DNA of 64,000 nucleotides from Cerasicoccus sp. TK19100. GTDB taxonomy: Bacteria; Verrucomicrobiota; Verrucomicrobiia; Opitutales; Cerasicoccaceae. Below, one piece after another: positions 41,413 through 49,794 of the stretch (the first letter of the stretch is position 1; each line of letters opens with the position of its first letter). Below the pieces are notes generated by a model, which was given only the letters and a program-made list of their open reading frames with translations, did no database searches and was not told the origin of the DNA. The translations under genes and the position numbers were made by a program. The stretch is from NCBI RefSeq assembly GCF_027257155.1, contig NZ_JAPWDU010000008.1, positions 62,001-126,000 of the forward strand, given 5' to 3'.

Positions 41413-42474
41413 ATGCACGACGTCGAAGCCCTCACCGAGTTCGAGCAAAATTGCTACCTTGCCTACCCGCACACCAACGGCTTTCTCTCGAATGGCCAAG
41501 TGGTGTTCGGGCAGCAGGCTGGCGACGACGTCAACCTCGTGCGCTATTGCCCGGAAACGAAAACCACACAGCTGCTGCGCTCCTTCACGCCGAAAGACCG
41601 CAACCCGAGCGAACAGTTTTTGTGGTTCGATGTCGCGCGCGAAACCGACGACGTCGCGGTCAACGCTGGCCATGGTGTTTATCGGTTCTCCGGTTTGATC
41701 AATGAACCCGACACGAGCCCGCGCATCGCCGAGAACCCTGCCCCGCCCAACGGCGGACAACTGCCCAGCATCACCGACGACGGCGCGCGCATCTTGTTTG
41801 AGTCGCGGCTCGATGAGCAATTCGGCGCATGGCAAGTCGACGTCGCTTCCGGCAAAACGCAGAAGCTCGTTCAACTGCCCTGGCACGCGAACCACTTTCA
41901 CCATTGCCCGCACGACGAGCGCTGGATCGCCTTCTCGCACGAAGGCGCGGCGCCTACAATCATGGACCGCGTGTGGGGCTGGCACGGCGAAGACGCTCCC
42001 ACTGGCTGCTGCCTGTTTGATCAAACCGGCAGCAGCTTGTTGTTCGGTCACGAACGATGGTGCTTTCATCGCACGAGCTGCGTTGTTGTCGCCTACGGCG
42101 AAAGCCCCGGCGGCCCACGTGGCGTTTACTTCTGCTCACCTGGCGGCGCACAGCCGAAGCTTATCAGCGAGGGCGACCGCGACTGGCATGTCAACATCAG
42201 CACCGACGGCCAATGGCTCGTCACCGACACCACTGGCCCGCACGACGCCCCGGGCCGCGGCTGGGAAAACGCCGGCTCGACCAGCGACATCCTGCTCATC
42301 AACGCGACCACTGGCGAGCGCACCTTCGTGGCTCGCAGCCGCAAGGGCGACACCCACCCGCGCCACCCGCACCCGGCCTTTTCGCCCGACGCCCGGTGGA
42401 TCTATTTCAACGAAGCCGACGAAAGCGGCGCGCTCAATCGCGTCTGCCGCGTGCGCAATCCCTTTGTCAGTTAG
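41413..42474 (+). CDS. Beta-propeller protein, oligogalacturonate-lyase/TolB-like
   Basis: A 353-residue protein without signal peptide, starting at ATG 41413, 15 bp after the GH5 stop, so probably cotranscribed. It shows repeated propeller blades: SITDDGARILFESRLD, CPHDERWIAFSHEG, ISTDGQWLVTDTTGP and HPRHPHPAFSPDARWIYFNE. Clustered histidines (NHFHHC, HPRHPHP) recall the metal site of family PL22 oligogalacturonate lyases, which are seven-bladed propellers. That specific activity is not shown, since TolB/WD40-like proteins share the blade pattern. Third-position GC is very high here, like the preceding gene. Confidence 0.6.
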   Translation: MHDVEALTEFEQNCYLAYPHTNGFLSNGQVVFGQQAGDDVNLVRYCPETKTTQLLRSFTPKDRNPSEQFLWFDVARETDDVAVNAGHGVYRFSGLINEPDTSPRIAENPAPPNGGQLPSITDDGARILFESRLDEQFGAWQVDVASGKTQKLVQLPWHANHFHHCPHDERWIAFSHEGAAPTIMDRVWGWHGEDAPTGCCLFDQTGSSLLFGHERWCFHRTSCVVVAYGESPGGPRGVYFCSPGGAQPKLISEGDRDWHVNISTDGQWLVTDTTGPHDAPGRGWENAGSTSDILLINATTGERTFVARSRKGDTHPRHPHPAFSPDARWIYFNEADESGALNRVCRVRNPFVS

Positions 42475-42504
42475 CCGACCGGCAACCGCCAACTGGCGGC
42501 AAAA

Positions 42505-42660
42505 GTTTGCCCATACCCAAACTAATCGTTTGCCCATGCCTAAACGGATTGTTTGCCCTTGGGCAAACAGGTTGAATGCCCATAAGCAAACGATTGCAAT
42601 GCCCCGGGGCAAACGGTCGCAATACACGTAGGCAAACGCGCAGTTTGCCCATAGGGAAAC
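42505..42660. repeat. Array of seven 18-bp degenerate palindromes with exact 23-bp period
   Basis: Seven units start at 42505, 42528, 42551, 42574, 42597, 42620 and 42643. Each has 18 bp, and each pair is separated by exactly 5 bp (TAATC, GGATT, AGGTT, GATTG, GGTCG, GCGCA). The full form is GTTTGCCCTTGGGCAAAC (unit 3, a perfect palindrome). Others are GTTTGCCCATACCCAAAC, GTTTGCCCATGCCTAAAC, GAATGCCCATAAGCAAAC, CAATGCCCCGGGGCAAAC, CAATACACGTAGGCAAAC and GTTTGCCCATAGGGAAAC. The array lies in the non-coding gap between convergent genes, 30 bp after the propeller gene stop. Function unknown. Confidence 0.9.
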
Positions 42661-42778
42661 TTTTTTGGCGTGCTTGAGAGTGTCTGGAAAATCTTTTGCC
42701 TCAACGCGGCAGTTTCCTAATCCGCAGACACTGCCTAGAGCATTGGAAAAATTTGAAGCTCATCGCCCGGCCTTGGCG

Positions 42779-42815
42779 CAAAAAAAAACGGGGGAGACCA
42801 AATCGGTCTCCCCCG
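42779..42815 (-). terminator. Strong intrinsic terminator of the giant GH5 gene
   Basis: CGGGGGAGACC pairs with GGTCTCCCCCG around a 5-base loop (42789-42815). On the minus strand it is followed by at least nine T. It lies 25 bp beyond the GH5 stop. Confidence 0.92.
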
Positions 42816-42839
42816 CCCCTTACCCTTATGATATGCGCA

Positions 42840-45800
42840 TCAATTTTCGTAGATGCGTATGTTGCTGAAAACGCTGACGCCGGAACCATCCGTGTCGTCA
42901 TCGTTCACAAAGATTAGGTAGTCCATCGTGTTGGTCGTGTTGTAGAACGAACCAATCGGGATCGAGTAGATCATTTCGTCGGGCGCGAAGTTCGAATAGT
43001 TGTCCGCCGAGTTGATTGCGATGCCGCCGTTCCAACCTTGCGTGCCGTAGAGTAGTACCGCGCGGTCGTGGTCGCCATAGTAGTTATTCTCGTCCAGGCC
43101 GATGCCGTGCAGTTCGCCAATGGAGTTGCTGCTGAAGGTCACGTCGAGCATCGTGTTGGGCGTCATCGTGTAACCTTCGGGCAGCGCGAACTTATACCAG
43201 GAGTTGCCGGTCAGCGTGATGGCCCGCTTGTCGGCTGAGAGCGTGAAGTTCGCCCCATGGCCGCCTTGGCCATTTTGCCCTGAACCATACGCGGTGATGT
43301 CGGCTGCATTGAGTTGCATGCCCGTTTGCAGGCCCCAGAAGTCGATCATCTGGTCGGCCACTTCCGGGTGTTCCAGGCCCGAGCCATGGTAGGCCCAGAG
43401 CGTGGTGTCGAGCGCGAAGCGGGAGGCCCATTCGATAACGTGCTGGTTCCACACTGCGGCGCCGTCCTGCGAGCCACCAGAGCGCGAATAACCCAGCGGC
43501 GAGAACTCGCCAAGCAGGATGTCGCTGTTGTATTTGGCCAGGTATTCGAGCACCGGCATCATCGCCGCGCCCACGTTCCACTTGTCGTAGAAAGTCGGTT
43601 CGCGGTTCGAGCCATAGTGGTCGTTGCCGTGGTCGACACCAGGCACCCAGAACGGGTAATACGTGTTCGGCGCGTCGCTCGTTTGCTGCGGCACCTTTTG
43701 GTGCGTGAAGGAATACGGCGTGTAGAAGTGGAACGTCGGGCGCATCAGCGGGTCCGGCATTTCCGTATCCTGATACCATAGGCCGTCGGCGCCGCCATAG
43801 GAAATCGCCGAAACGTAGTGCAGCGTGTCGGGGTCGACATTGACAATCGCGTCGCTGACCAACTGCGCCTGCGCCACCCAGTCATCCATCAACGAACCGC
43901 GGTCCAGCGGTGGTTCGTTGTAGAAATCGTAGCCGGCAAGGATGTCCTTATAAGGCTGAGCCAGCGTAGCGAGCTCGACCCACCAGTCGATGTAGTCCTG
44001 CAACTCCTGGCCAACGAAGATGTCGTTATAACTCATGCGGTAGAGCGCGGTATGCGGATCGATGATCGCCTTGATGCCGTTGGCCTCGCACTCAGCGAGC
44101 GCGTCTTCGAACATGTCTTTCAGTGTTTGGCGATCCGTGGTCGAGGCCTGGTAGAGCCGCGCCACCTTCACACCGTAAGCCGCGAGTTCTTCGTAATCGA
44201 CAGTGCGGTCGATCGGCACATTGGCGCCGTGCAACGGCTGGTGCGTGATCGCCGGAATGTCGAAGCTCACTTGCGAGCCAGTGACGTATTCGTAGTCGCC
44301 GTAGTCTTCGCTGGTCGCGATGTTGAACGACGTGGTTTGCACACCGGTGATGCTGAGGTCCGCCAGCACCGCCAAGGCGGGAACCGGCGCAATGCGCTGC
44401 GAAGTTTCGCCGTGAACGCTGCTCGTGGTCAGGTAATTGTAGTCGTAAGTGACGGTATTCCCCTGCATGGATTCGCCGACGGAGACCGGGCAATCGAGCG
44501 CCACCGACGTCCAGAAATCCACGCGGGCCAGCATGTAGGGCCACGTGCTGGGGTTCGCGCCATCGGGCTCGTTTCCGCCCTGCAGTTTGTGGAAGGCGAA
44601 GTTCGTCGCCGACTGTGTTTCGATGATCAGCTCGCGGTCGGTGATGCTGATGTCGTCCACGTATTCGGGAATCACGATCAGGTAATAACCGTCCGTGGTT
44701 TCGAGAATCGCCTTGGCGGAGTCGATGGTCGGCAGTGTGGTCGTGCTCGGCGTGATGGCCGTGTAGCTGCCGCCGGATTGCACCCATAGCTGCTGAATGA
44801 CTTCCGGATACTCCGTCCACGAGGCAATCGGGATGCGCAGGTAGAATTCGTCGGTATTCTTAAAGAGCACGAGGGGCGTCAACACGGAGTAGATGACTTC
44901 CCAGCCATCGTCGTGCAGCCAATGCGTCGTGGTCCAGTTGCGCTCGTGAGTGAACACGTGGTTGTTCGGCACGTTATTAAAGTGCGCCTCGCTGTAGGGG
45001 ATCTGCTTAATCGTGCGCGAGAAAACATAGTCGTAAGAAGGGTCTTCGCGCAAGAAGCTGAAGTTGGACGGCTTCCAACCATCGTGCGTCTCCTCCCACA
45101 CGCTCAACCACGGGTCGGGTTCCAAGTTTTCCCCAAGGTCGGGGTGGTGGCGGAAGCCCATCGTGTCGAAGCTCTTGATCCAGCCCCAGCGATTCTCACC
45201 ACCGGTGTAGGAAACCGGCGGCGCGCCCGCAGCATCTTGCAGCGGCACGAGGTTGGCCAGCTCGGCTTTCACGCCAGCGGACTGGCTGTTGTTGATCAGC
45301 GCCAGCGCGCTGTCCAAGTAACTTTGCGCGGCAGAGTAATTTTGGCCGTGCAGCATGCGGTGGGTGTAATCCTCCTTCGCGGCATGCCAGGCGACGACGG
45401 CCGCGAACCAATTTTGCAGGTCTTCACGGTAGGCGTTGAACTCAGTGATGTTGCTGTTCAGGTAAGCCGTGTGCATCTGGTCGAAGATCGCCTTGCCCGC
45501 GCCCATTTCCAAACCTTCCGGTGACGGGTGCTCCAGCAAAATGCGGTAGCCGTCGAGGTAATCGAGAACCACGCTTTTATTCGGAATCTCGGCGCCCGCG
45601 TAAGCGCTTACGACGACGTCATCGATGCTCGCGTCGATATCACGATTGCCGGTTTGCACTTGGTGCGCGCCGATCAGGAAGACGTCGGCCACGCCGTTGT
45701 CCGCAAAGCCGGAACCGCCGCTGACGTCGATCGTCGACGCTGTGTAGCTGCCGCCGCCGTAGGGCGACTGGTCGAGCGTCAAGGTGGCGTCATTTCCGTT

Positions 45801-47069
45801 CACTTCGATGAGGACATCGATCAGTTTGTCCCGGTCGAGCCGTTCGGAAACGGTCGAGGTCAACTCCGTGCCGGTGATGCTGCCGTTACCGTCCGCCGCG
45901 GCGCCGTCGTATTGATAGACCGAGATGCTGTCCGTCGCAGTGATGTCCACCATGCGCAGATACCAGCCGCGGTTGCCCGGCAAATCGTTGCCCTGAGCGC
46001 GGGGCAGCAGCCAGAGGCCGGAACCAGCGAATGTCCACCCGTTCATTTGCGACAGGTCAAGCGTTGCCTCGATGGTGTAGTTAAGAAGCTCGTCCAGATC
46101 ACGGTCGACGTAGAAGCGCGCGCCGGCGCCGCCGGGGTCCACGCTAGTGACACGAATGGCGTCGCTATCGATGCGCACAGAATCGTCGCTGCCTTCGGTT
46201 TCGATCCAGCCTTTGCCGCGGAACGGCGTAAAGCCGAGCGCATCGTTGTCGGGGCGGTCAAAGTCATCTTCGTAAACGACGCCGGCGTAGACTACGTTGC
46301 TTGGCGTGACGTCGTCGTAGTTCGTCGCCATGCGAATTTCGTCCACCGAGAAGTCGTGCGTGTAGCTGGCGTAGGTGTAGCGTTCGAGCCCGAAGTGGTC
46401 GAAGGAGATGTCCAGCCCGCTTAAGTTGACAATGCCGCTGCCGGGCTCGGTCTCCAGGCCCGGGTTCACGTAAAGCGTAAAGCTGTCGCCGCCAGGCGTC
46501 GTGCTCATGTCAAAGCGCATAACGAAGAACACGGCGTTGTTATCGACGTCGGCAAACTCGGACACAGTATTGCCAAAGGCGCTCAGGCTGAGCTTGCCGT
46601 CGGTGCTCGAATCGGCGCCGAGGGAGAGCTCGCGATAAGAGCTGCCAACGCCGCCATCGTAGAGGCCCATCCTGCGATAGCCAGCAAGATCACTGGCTTG
46701 CTTGTAAACGAAGCTCAGGTAATACGTGCCGCTGGAGGAGTTGTCGAGCGAGGCGGACAGCTGCCGCGCGGCGCGGGAGTTGTTTGAGCCCATGATGAGC
46801 GAGCCGCCGGTGGTGTCGACGGTACCGGTGGAGTCGGCGTAGATCAGTGTGCTGCCACTGACCGCCGGGCCGCCGCCAGCGGTGATGATCCAAGGGCCGG
46901 TAAAACCAGTCACCGTCGGCGCCTGGTTGTAGACATTGTTGGTGGTGTATTCGCCAGCGCTGGCGTTGCCACCAAGCGCGAACGATTCGTCCACGAGCAG
47001 TGCGTTACCCACGAGCGGGCAACTAAGGTATGCGGTAGCCATGCAAAGCCACCTGTAGGGGGTCTTCAT
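42840..47069 (-). CDS. Giant secreted multidomain GH5-type enzyme
   Basis: A 1409-residue protein with a signal peptide (WLCMATAYLSCPLVGNA). Residues about 25-260 are a lectin-like domain nearly the same as the PEP-CTERM protein at 35.0-35.9 kb. Residues 265-500 form a second beta-sandwich opening with YEDDFDRPDNDALG. Then comes a helical linker and a beta region related to the other GH5 protein (YSVLTPLVLFKN, IAPVPALAVL). The catalytic barrel is at about 930-1260 with GYDFYNEPP (acid/base E1052), HFYTPYSFTHQK and ILLGEFSPLGYSR (nucleophile E1188). A C-terminal module starts near SGNSWYKFALPEG (first residues differ slightly) and ends in strands. It should cut a beta-glucan or beta-mannan outside the cell. 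It has no PEP-CTERM tail. Confidence 0.87.
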   Translation of the reverse strand: MKTPYRWLCMATAYLSCPLVGNALLVDESFALGGNASAGEYTTNNVYNQAPTVTGFTGPWIITAGGGPAVSGSTLIYADSTGTVDTTGGSLIMGSNNSRAARQLSASLDNSSSGTYYLSFVYKQASDLAGYRRMGLYDGGVGSSYRELSLGADSSTDGKLSLSAFGNTVSEFADVDNNAVFFVMRFDMSTTPGGDSFTLYVNPGLETEPGSGIVNLSGLDISFDHFGLERYTYASYTHDFSVDEIRMATNYDDVTPSNVVYAGVVYEDDFDRPDNDALGFTPFRGKGWIETEGSDDSVRIDSDAIRVTSVDPGGAGARFYVDRDLDELLNYTIEATLDLSQMNGWTFAGSGLWLLPRAQGNDLPGNRGWYLRMVDITATDSISVYQYDGAAADGNGSITGTELTSTVSERLDRDKLIDVLIEVNGNDATLTLDQSPYGGGSYTASTIDVSGGSGFADNGVADVFLIGAHQVQTGNRDIDASIDDVVVSAYAGAEIPNKSVVLDYLDGYRILLEHPSPEGLEMGAGKAIFDQMHTAYLNSNITEFNAYREDLQNWFAAVVAWHAAKEDYTHRMLHGQNYSAAQSYLDSALALINNSQSAGVKAELANLVPLQDAAGAPPVSYTGGENRWGWIKSFDTMGFRHHPDLGENLEPDPWLSVWEETHDGWKPSNFSFLREDPSYDYVFSRTIKQIPYSEAHFNNVPNNHVFTHERNWTTTHWLHDDGWEVIYSVLTPLVLFKNTDEFYLRIPIASWTEYPEVIQQLWVQSGGSYTAITPSTTTLPTIDSAKAILETTDGYYLIVIPEYVDDISITDRELIIETQSATNFAFHKLQGGNEPDGANPSTWPYMLARVDFWTSVALDCPVSVGESMQGNTVTYDYNYLTTSSVHGETSQRIAPVPALAVLADLSITGVQTTSFNIATSEDYGDYEYVTGSQVSFDIPAITHQPLHGANVPIDRTVDYEELAAYGVKVARLYQASTTDRQTLKDMFEDALAECEANGIKAIIDPHTALYRMSYNDIFVGQELQDYIDWWVELATLAQPYKDILAGYDFYNEPPLDRGSLMDDWVAQAQLVSDAIVNVDPDTLHYVSAISYGGADGLWYQDTEMPDPLMRPTFHFYTPYSFTHQKVPQQTSDAPNTYYPFWVPGVDHGNDHYGSNREPTFYDKWNVGAAMMPVLEYLAKYNSDILLGEFSPLGYSRSGGSQDGAAVWNQHVIEWASRFALDTTLWAYHGSGLEHPEVADQMIDFWGLQTGMQLNAADITAYGSGQNGQGGHGANFTLSADKRAITLTGNSWYKFALPEGYTMTPNTMLDVTFSSNSIGELHGIGLDENNYYGDHDRAVLLYGTQGWNGGIAINSADNYSNFAPDEMIYSIPIGSFYNTTNTMDYLIFVNDDDTDGSGVSVFSNIRIYEN

Positions 47070-47178
47070 TGGTTGATGGGGGTGTAGGTTTGGGATTGTT
47101 GGGGAAACGTAACGGCGGCTAATAGCTGCCAGTCACGGGGAAAGCTTTGGGGGGTTTGTTCCGAAGGCTATACGAGGT

Positions 47179-48060
47179 TTATAAATGCGCTTTGAGAAAT
47201 GCCAGAACAGCGGGCTTCACATCAGTCCCGGCGGCAGTCCAACCAAATGAGTGCTTGGCTTCCGGTATTTCAATGTAGGTGTGCTCGATGCCCTTTTCCT
47301 GTAGGATGGGGACCAGCTTGCGCGAGAACTTCACTGAAACAGATGGATCGCTATCGCCATGCACGATGAGGATCGGCGGCGTGTCGTCACCTAGCCATGT
47401 GGCGGGCGATGCGAGCTTCGCGTTTTCCCCCTCGGGCAAGCCAGGGATGCCGCCCTCGAACTTGGGTGCCCGATGCGGATTGTTCACCCACGCCGTGCCA
47501 TAAAAATTCACGATGCAGCTGACGTCGTTGCTCTGATCCAGGTAAAGTCCATCCTGGTTGAAACGTTCCACGTTTACCGTGCTTCCGGTCAGCAATGCCA
47601 AATGTCCTCCGGCAGACCCGCCCATCACCGCGATGCGATTCGGATCGACGCCGTAATCCTCCGCATGCGCGCGGATGTAGCGCACGGCTGTTTTGCAGTC
47701 GTAGAGGTTCTGCGGCCAAGCGACCGTTTGGCCAAGCCACTTACCGTTCTCGTCGCGGTGAAAAACGTTGAGCTTGTAGTTGATCGAGAAGACCACGTAG
47801 CCCTCTTCGGCCAGCCCGTTGCCAAAGGCTTGTTCGCGGCGATCATTTTTGTCGCCCATGCGCCAGGCTCCGCCATGGATGACGACCACCGCTGGGCGCG
47901 GTCGCTCGAAGGAATCCGGCGGCAAATAGACGTCCAGCTTTTCGCTGCGATCATCGCCCAAGTAAGCAATGTTGCGCTTCACGACGATGTCTGTTTCTGC
48001 GATGCTCATCGCTGGGCCAAACAGGATGACTAGAAATAAAGTAAGAGTTAAATTTTTCAT
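47179..48060 (-). CDS. Secreted alpha/beta-hydrolase, carbohydrate-esterase-like
   Basis: The start ATG 48058-48060 overlaps the stop of the upstream gene (ATGA) and gives 293 residues with a signal peptide (NLTLTLFLVILFGPAMSIA). The hydrolase has the oxyanion motif VVIHGGAWR, the nucleophile elbow GGSAGGH, aspartate in VHGDSDPSV and histidine in AKHSFGW. This is the BD-FAE/acetyl-esterase type of the hormone-sensitive lipase-like group that deacylates plant polysaccharides. Coupled translation with an oxidoreductase and the nearby GH5 and GH38 genes point to deacylation of a hemicellulose such as acetylated mannan or xylan. Confidence 0.85.
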   Translation of the reverse strand: MKNLTLTLFLVILFGPAMSIAETDIVVKRNIAYLGDDRSEKLDVYLPPDSFERPRPAVVVIHGGAWRMGDKNDRREQAFGNGLAEEGYVVFSINYKLNVFHRDENGKWLGQTVAWPQNLYDCKTAVRYIRAHAEDYGVDPNRIAVMGGSAGGHLALLTGSTVNVERFNQDGLYLDQSNDVSCIVNFYGTAWVNNPHRAPKFEGGIPGLPEGENAKLASPATWLGDDTPPILIVHGDSDPSVSVKFSRKLVPILQEKGIEHTYIEIPEAKHSFGWTAAGTDVKPAVLAFLKAHL

Positions 48061-49352
48061 GATGACTTTACGCAAGCAACCTTAGGCGATTGGATTAACT
48101 GAACATGGGAATGCAGATTCTCTAATTGTTCCACCGTCGCATATCCCCCTTTCTTTCCCCACGAGACGCCTTGGCTAGATGGAAAATTTCCGCTGTCTGC
48201 AAAGTGTCGTTGGCAATCCAAGATGCCATGAATATAGCGAACGGATTTCTTGTCTTTTGTCTCTGGGACAAAGGCATAATCGGTCGGTTCAAGTCGGCAA
48301 ATACCCTGGCTCGCCAAGTATGTCAGTGCATTGAGCTGAACAAACGCCTGGCAATCCTCAAGCGTAGTCGGCGGGCGTTCGAATTCACCATCCAGGTAGG
48401 CTAGAAAGTTACGGATGTTTTGCTCCAACAGCCGATCAGATGTTAGCGGAATTTTCTCCTTACGACCGTCATTCCATGTAATCTTTATGTGGTCATTCGG
48501 AGCAATGTGAATTTGCGCGTGATCAAAGTATAGTTCTTCCGAAGTGTATTCAATTTCTTTGCAGACATTGGTTACCGCGATACGCACAACCACACCGCTT
48601 TCTAAAAGCCCTTGAGCAAATACCGTATCAGGCCCTTCGATCGGTTGCACCGAATATAACTCTGATTCCAAGGACACGCATTTTGCCCAAGAATAGAGCC
48701 CACCAGTGCCACAAAAGAATAATAAGTTGTGCAAGTGGTGCGCCATTCCATTTCCAAAGCAGGAATCCAGTACTAATTGTTCGCCAAGAAGCAGACGCCC
48801 TGCCCAGGCATTACGGTGAAAATAGCCGCATGACCTGCGCCATGCGCCAACAAAGCGCGCTTGATTCAGCGCACCGAATTCACCGGCAAGGATTCGCTGC
48901 TTCAGCTCAAGCCGTTCGGTTTGACCGATGTGATTAAAACCGACTGCGGTGAACAGCTTCGCGTGCAGATCATACTTGACCATGGCATCCAACTCAAGCG
49001 GGTCCAGCGTCGGCGGTTTTTCCAAATAACAAGCCAGCCCGGCATCAATACATTGCTGATGCATCTTCGCATGAACGATGAATGGCGCAGCAATTGACGC
49101 CCAATCGTTTTGCTTGAATTCATTAGCATGCGCGGCCAGCAGCTGATCGAAGTCTGCATAAAGCGCGACCCCTCGCTCTGCGAATCGAAAAGCTTCACAG
49201 AGCTCAGTTAAACTCTCGATCTCTGGATCACAAACGGCGCGGACCTTCAACAAGCCTTCATTCTCTAACTGAAGGAGCACTTCATGATGCTTCTCAGCGA
49301 AGCCACCGATTCCAGCAACGTAGACATTTTTGGTTTCAATTCCCACTGGCAC
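48057..49352 (-). CDS. Gfo/Idh/MocA family oxidoreductase
   Basis: A 431-residue NAD(P)-dependent dehydrogenase-like protein. The Rossmann start is VYVAGIGGFAEKHHEVL (residues 10-26), the diagnostic EKPP follows at about residue 110 (CYLEKPPTLDPLELD), and the C-terminal half is the dimerising beta-sheet domain with WRRSCGYFHRNAWAG. Family members oxidise or epimerise sugars and inositols, and some remove glycosyl groups. The N-terminal glycine motif is GIGGFAEKH rather than GxGxxG, so cofactor binding may be altered. It overlaps the esterase gene by four bases. A gene-free stretch of 442 bp follows upstream. Confidence 0.85.
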   Translation of the reverse strand: MPVGIETKNVYVAGIGGFAEKHHEVLLQLENEGLLKVRAVCDPEIESLTELCEAFRFAERGVALYADFDQLLAAHANEFKQNDWASIAAPFIVHAKMHQQCIDAGLACYLEKPPTLDPLELDAMVKYDLHAKLFTAVGFNHIGQTERLELKQRILAGEFGALNQARFVGAWRRSCGYFHRNAWAGRLLLGEQLVLDSCFGNGMAHHLHNLLFFCGTGGLYSWAKCVSLESELYSVQPIEGPDTVFAQGLLESGVVVRIAVTNVCKEIEYTSEELYFDHAQIHIAPNDHIKITWNDGRKEKIPLTSDRLLEQNIRNFLAYLDGEFERPPTTLEDCQAFVQLNALTYLASQGICRLEPTDYAFVPETKDKKSVRYIHGILDCQRHFADSGNFPSSQGVSWGKKGGYATVEQLENLHSHVQLIQSPKVACVKSS

Positions 49353-49794
49353 TTTCTTTTTACTGGGCGGGAGATCATTGAGGCGATCAATGCCCGGGGT
49401 AGTTCAGATTGATGGAAAAACAATAGCACTACTTTCAGGCAGTGTCTCAACCTAGAGGTTGCGTTACCCGTATCGCGACGGGCTATAAGCATCAGAAGGA
49501 AGACTATGATTGTGGGGGTTAAATCCACGCGAAATTACAACCAGTATCTCGTAGATGATCGGCATTTCAGACAGTGAATCATAAATCTCTGTAAGTCAGC
49601 AACCTACCGGACTACCTACCTGCGCCTTCTTCAATATTGGAAAAGTTAGGATCAAGCACTGAAACGACTCAGGTCGGGAAATGGCGCGGACCAATTGTTT
49701 CTAAAAAAAACATTTTACAGTCTTACCACTTTCTTAAAGATAATCACCCATGCTGGACGTAGTGCAGACGTCTCAACCGTTCCAATAATTTATC
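49353..49794. other. Gene-free divergent intergenic region
   Basis: This stretch separates the divergent oxidoreductase and GH38 genes. No convincing gene, hairpin, repeat or strong palindrome was seen. It must hold promoters for both genes. Confidence 0.5.

Noticed and set aside
42505-42660. Possible CRISPR array
   Set aside because: The linkers are only 5 bp, the repeats are palindromic and variable, and no cas genes are near.
42665-42917. Short plus-strand frames beyond the palindrome array
   Set aside because: They run through the terminator hairpin and into the GH5 gene; coding is unlikely.
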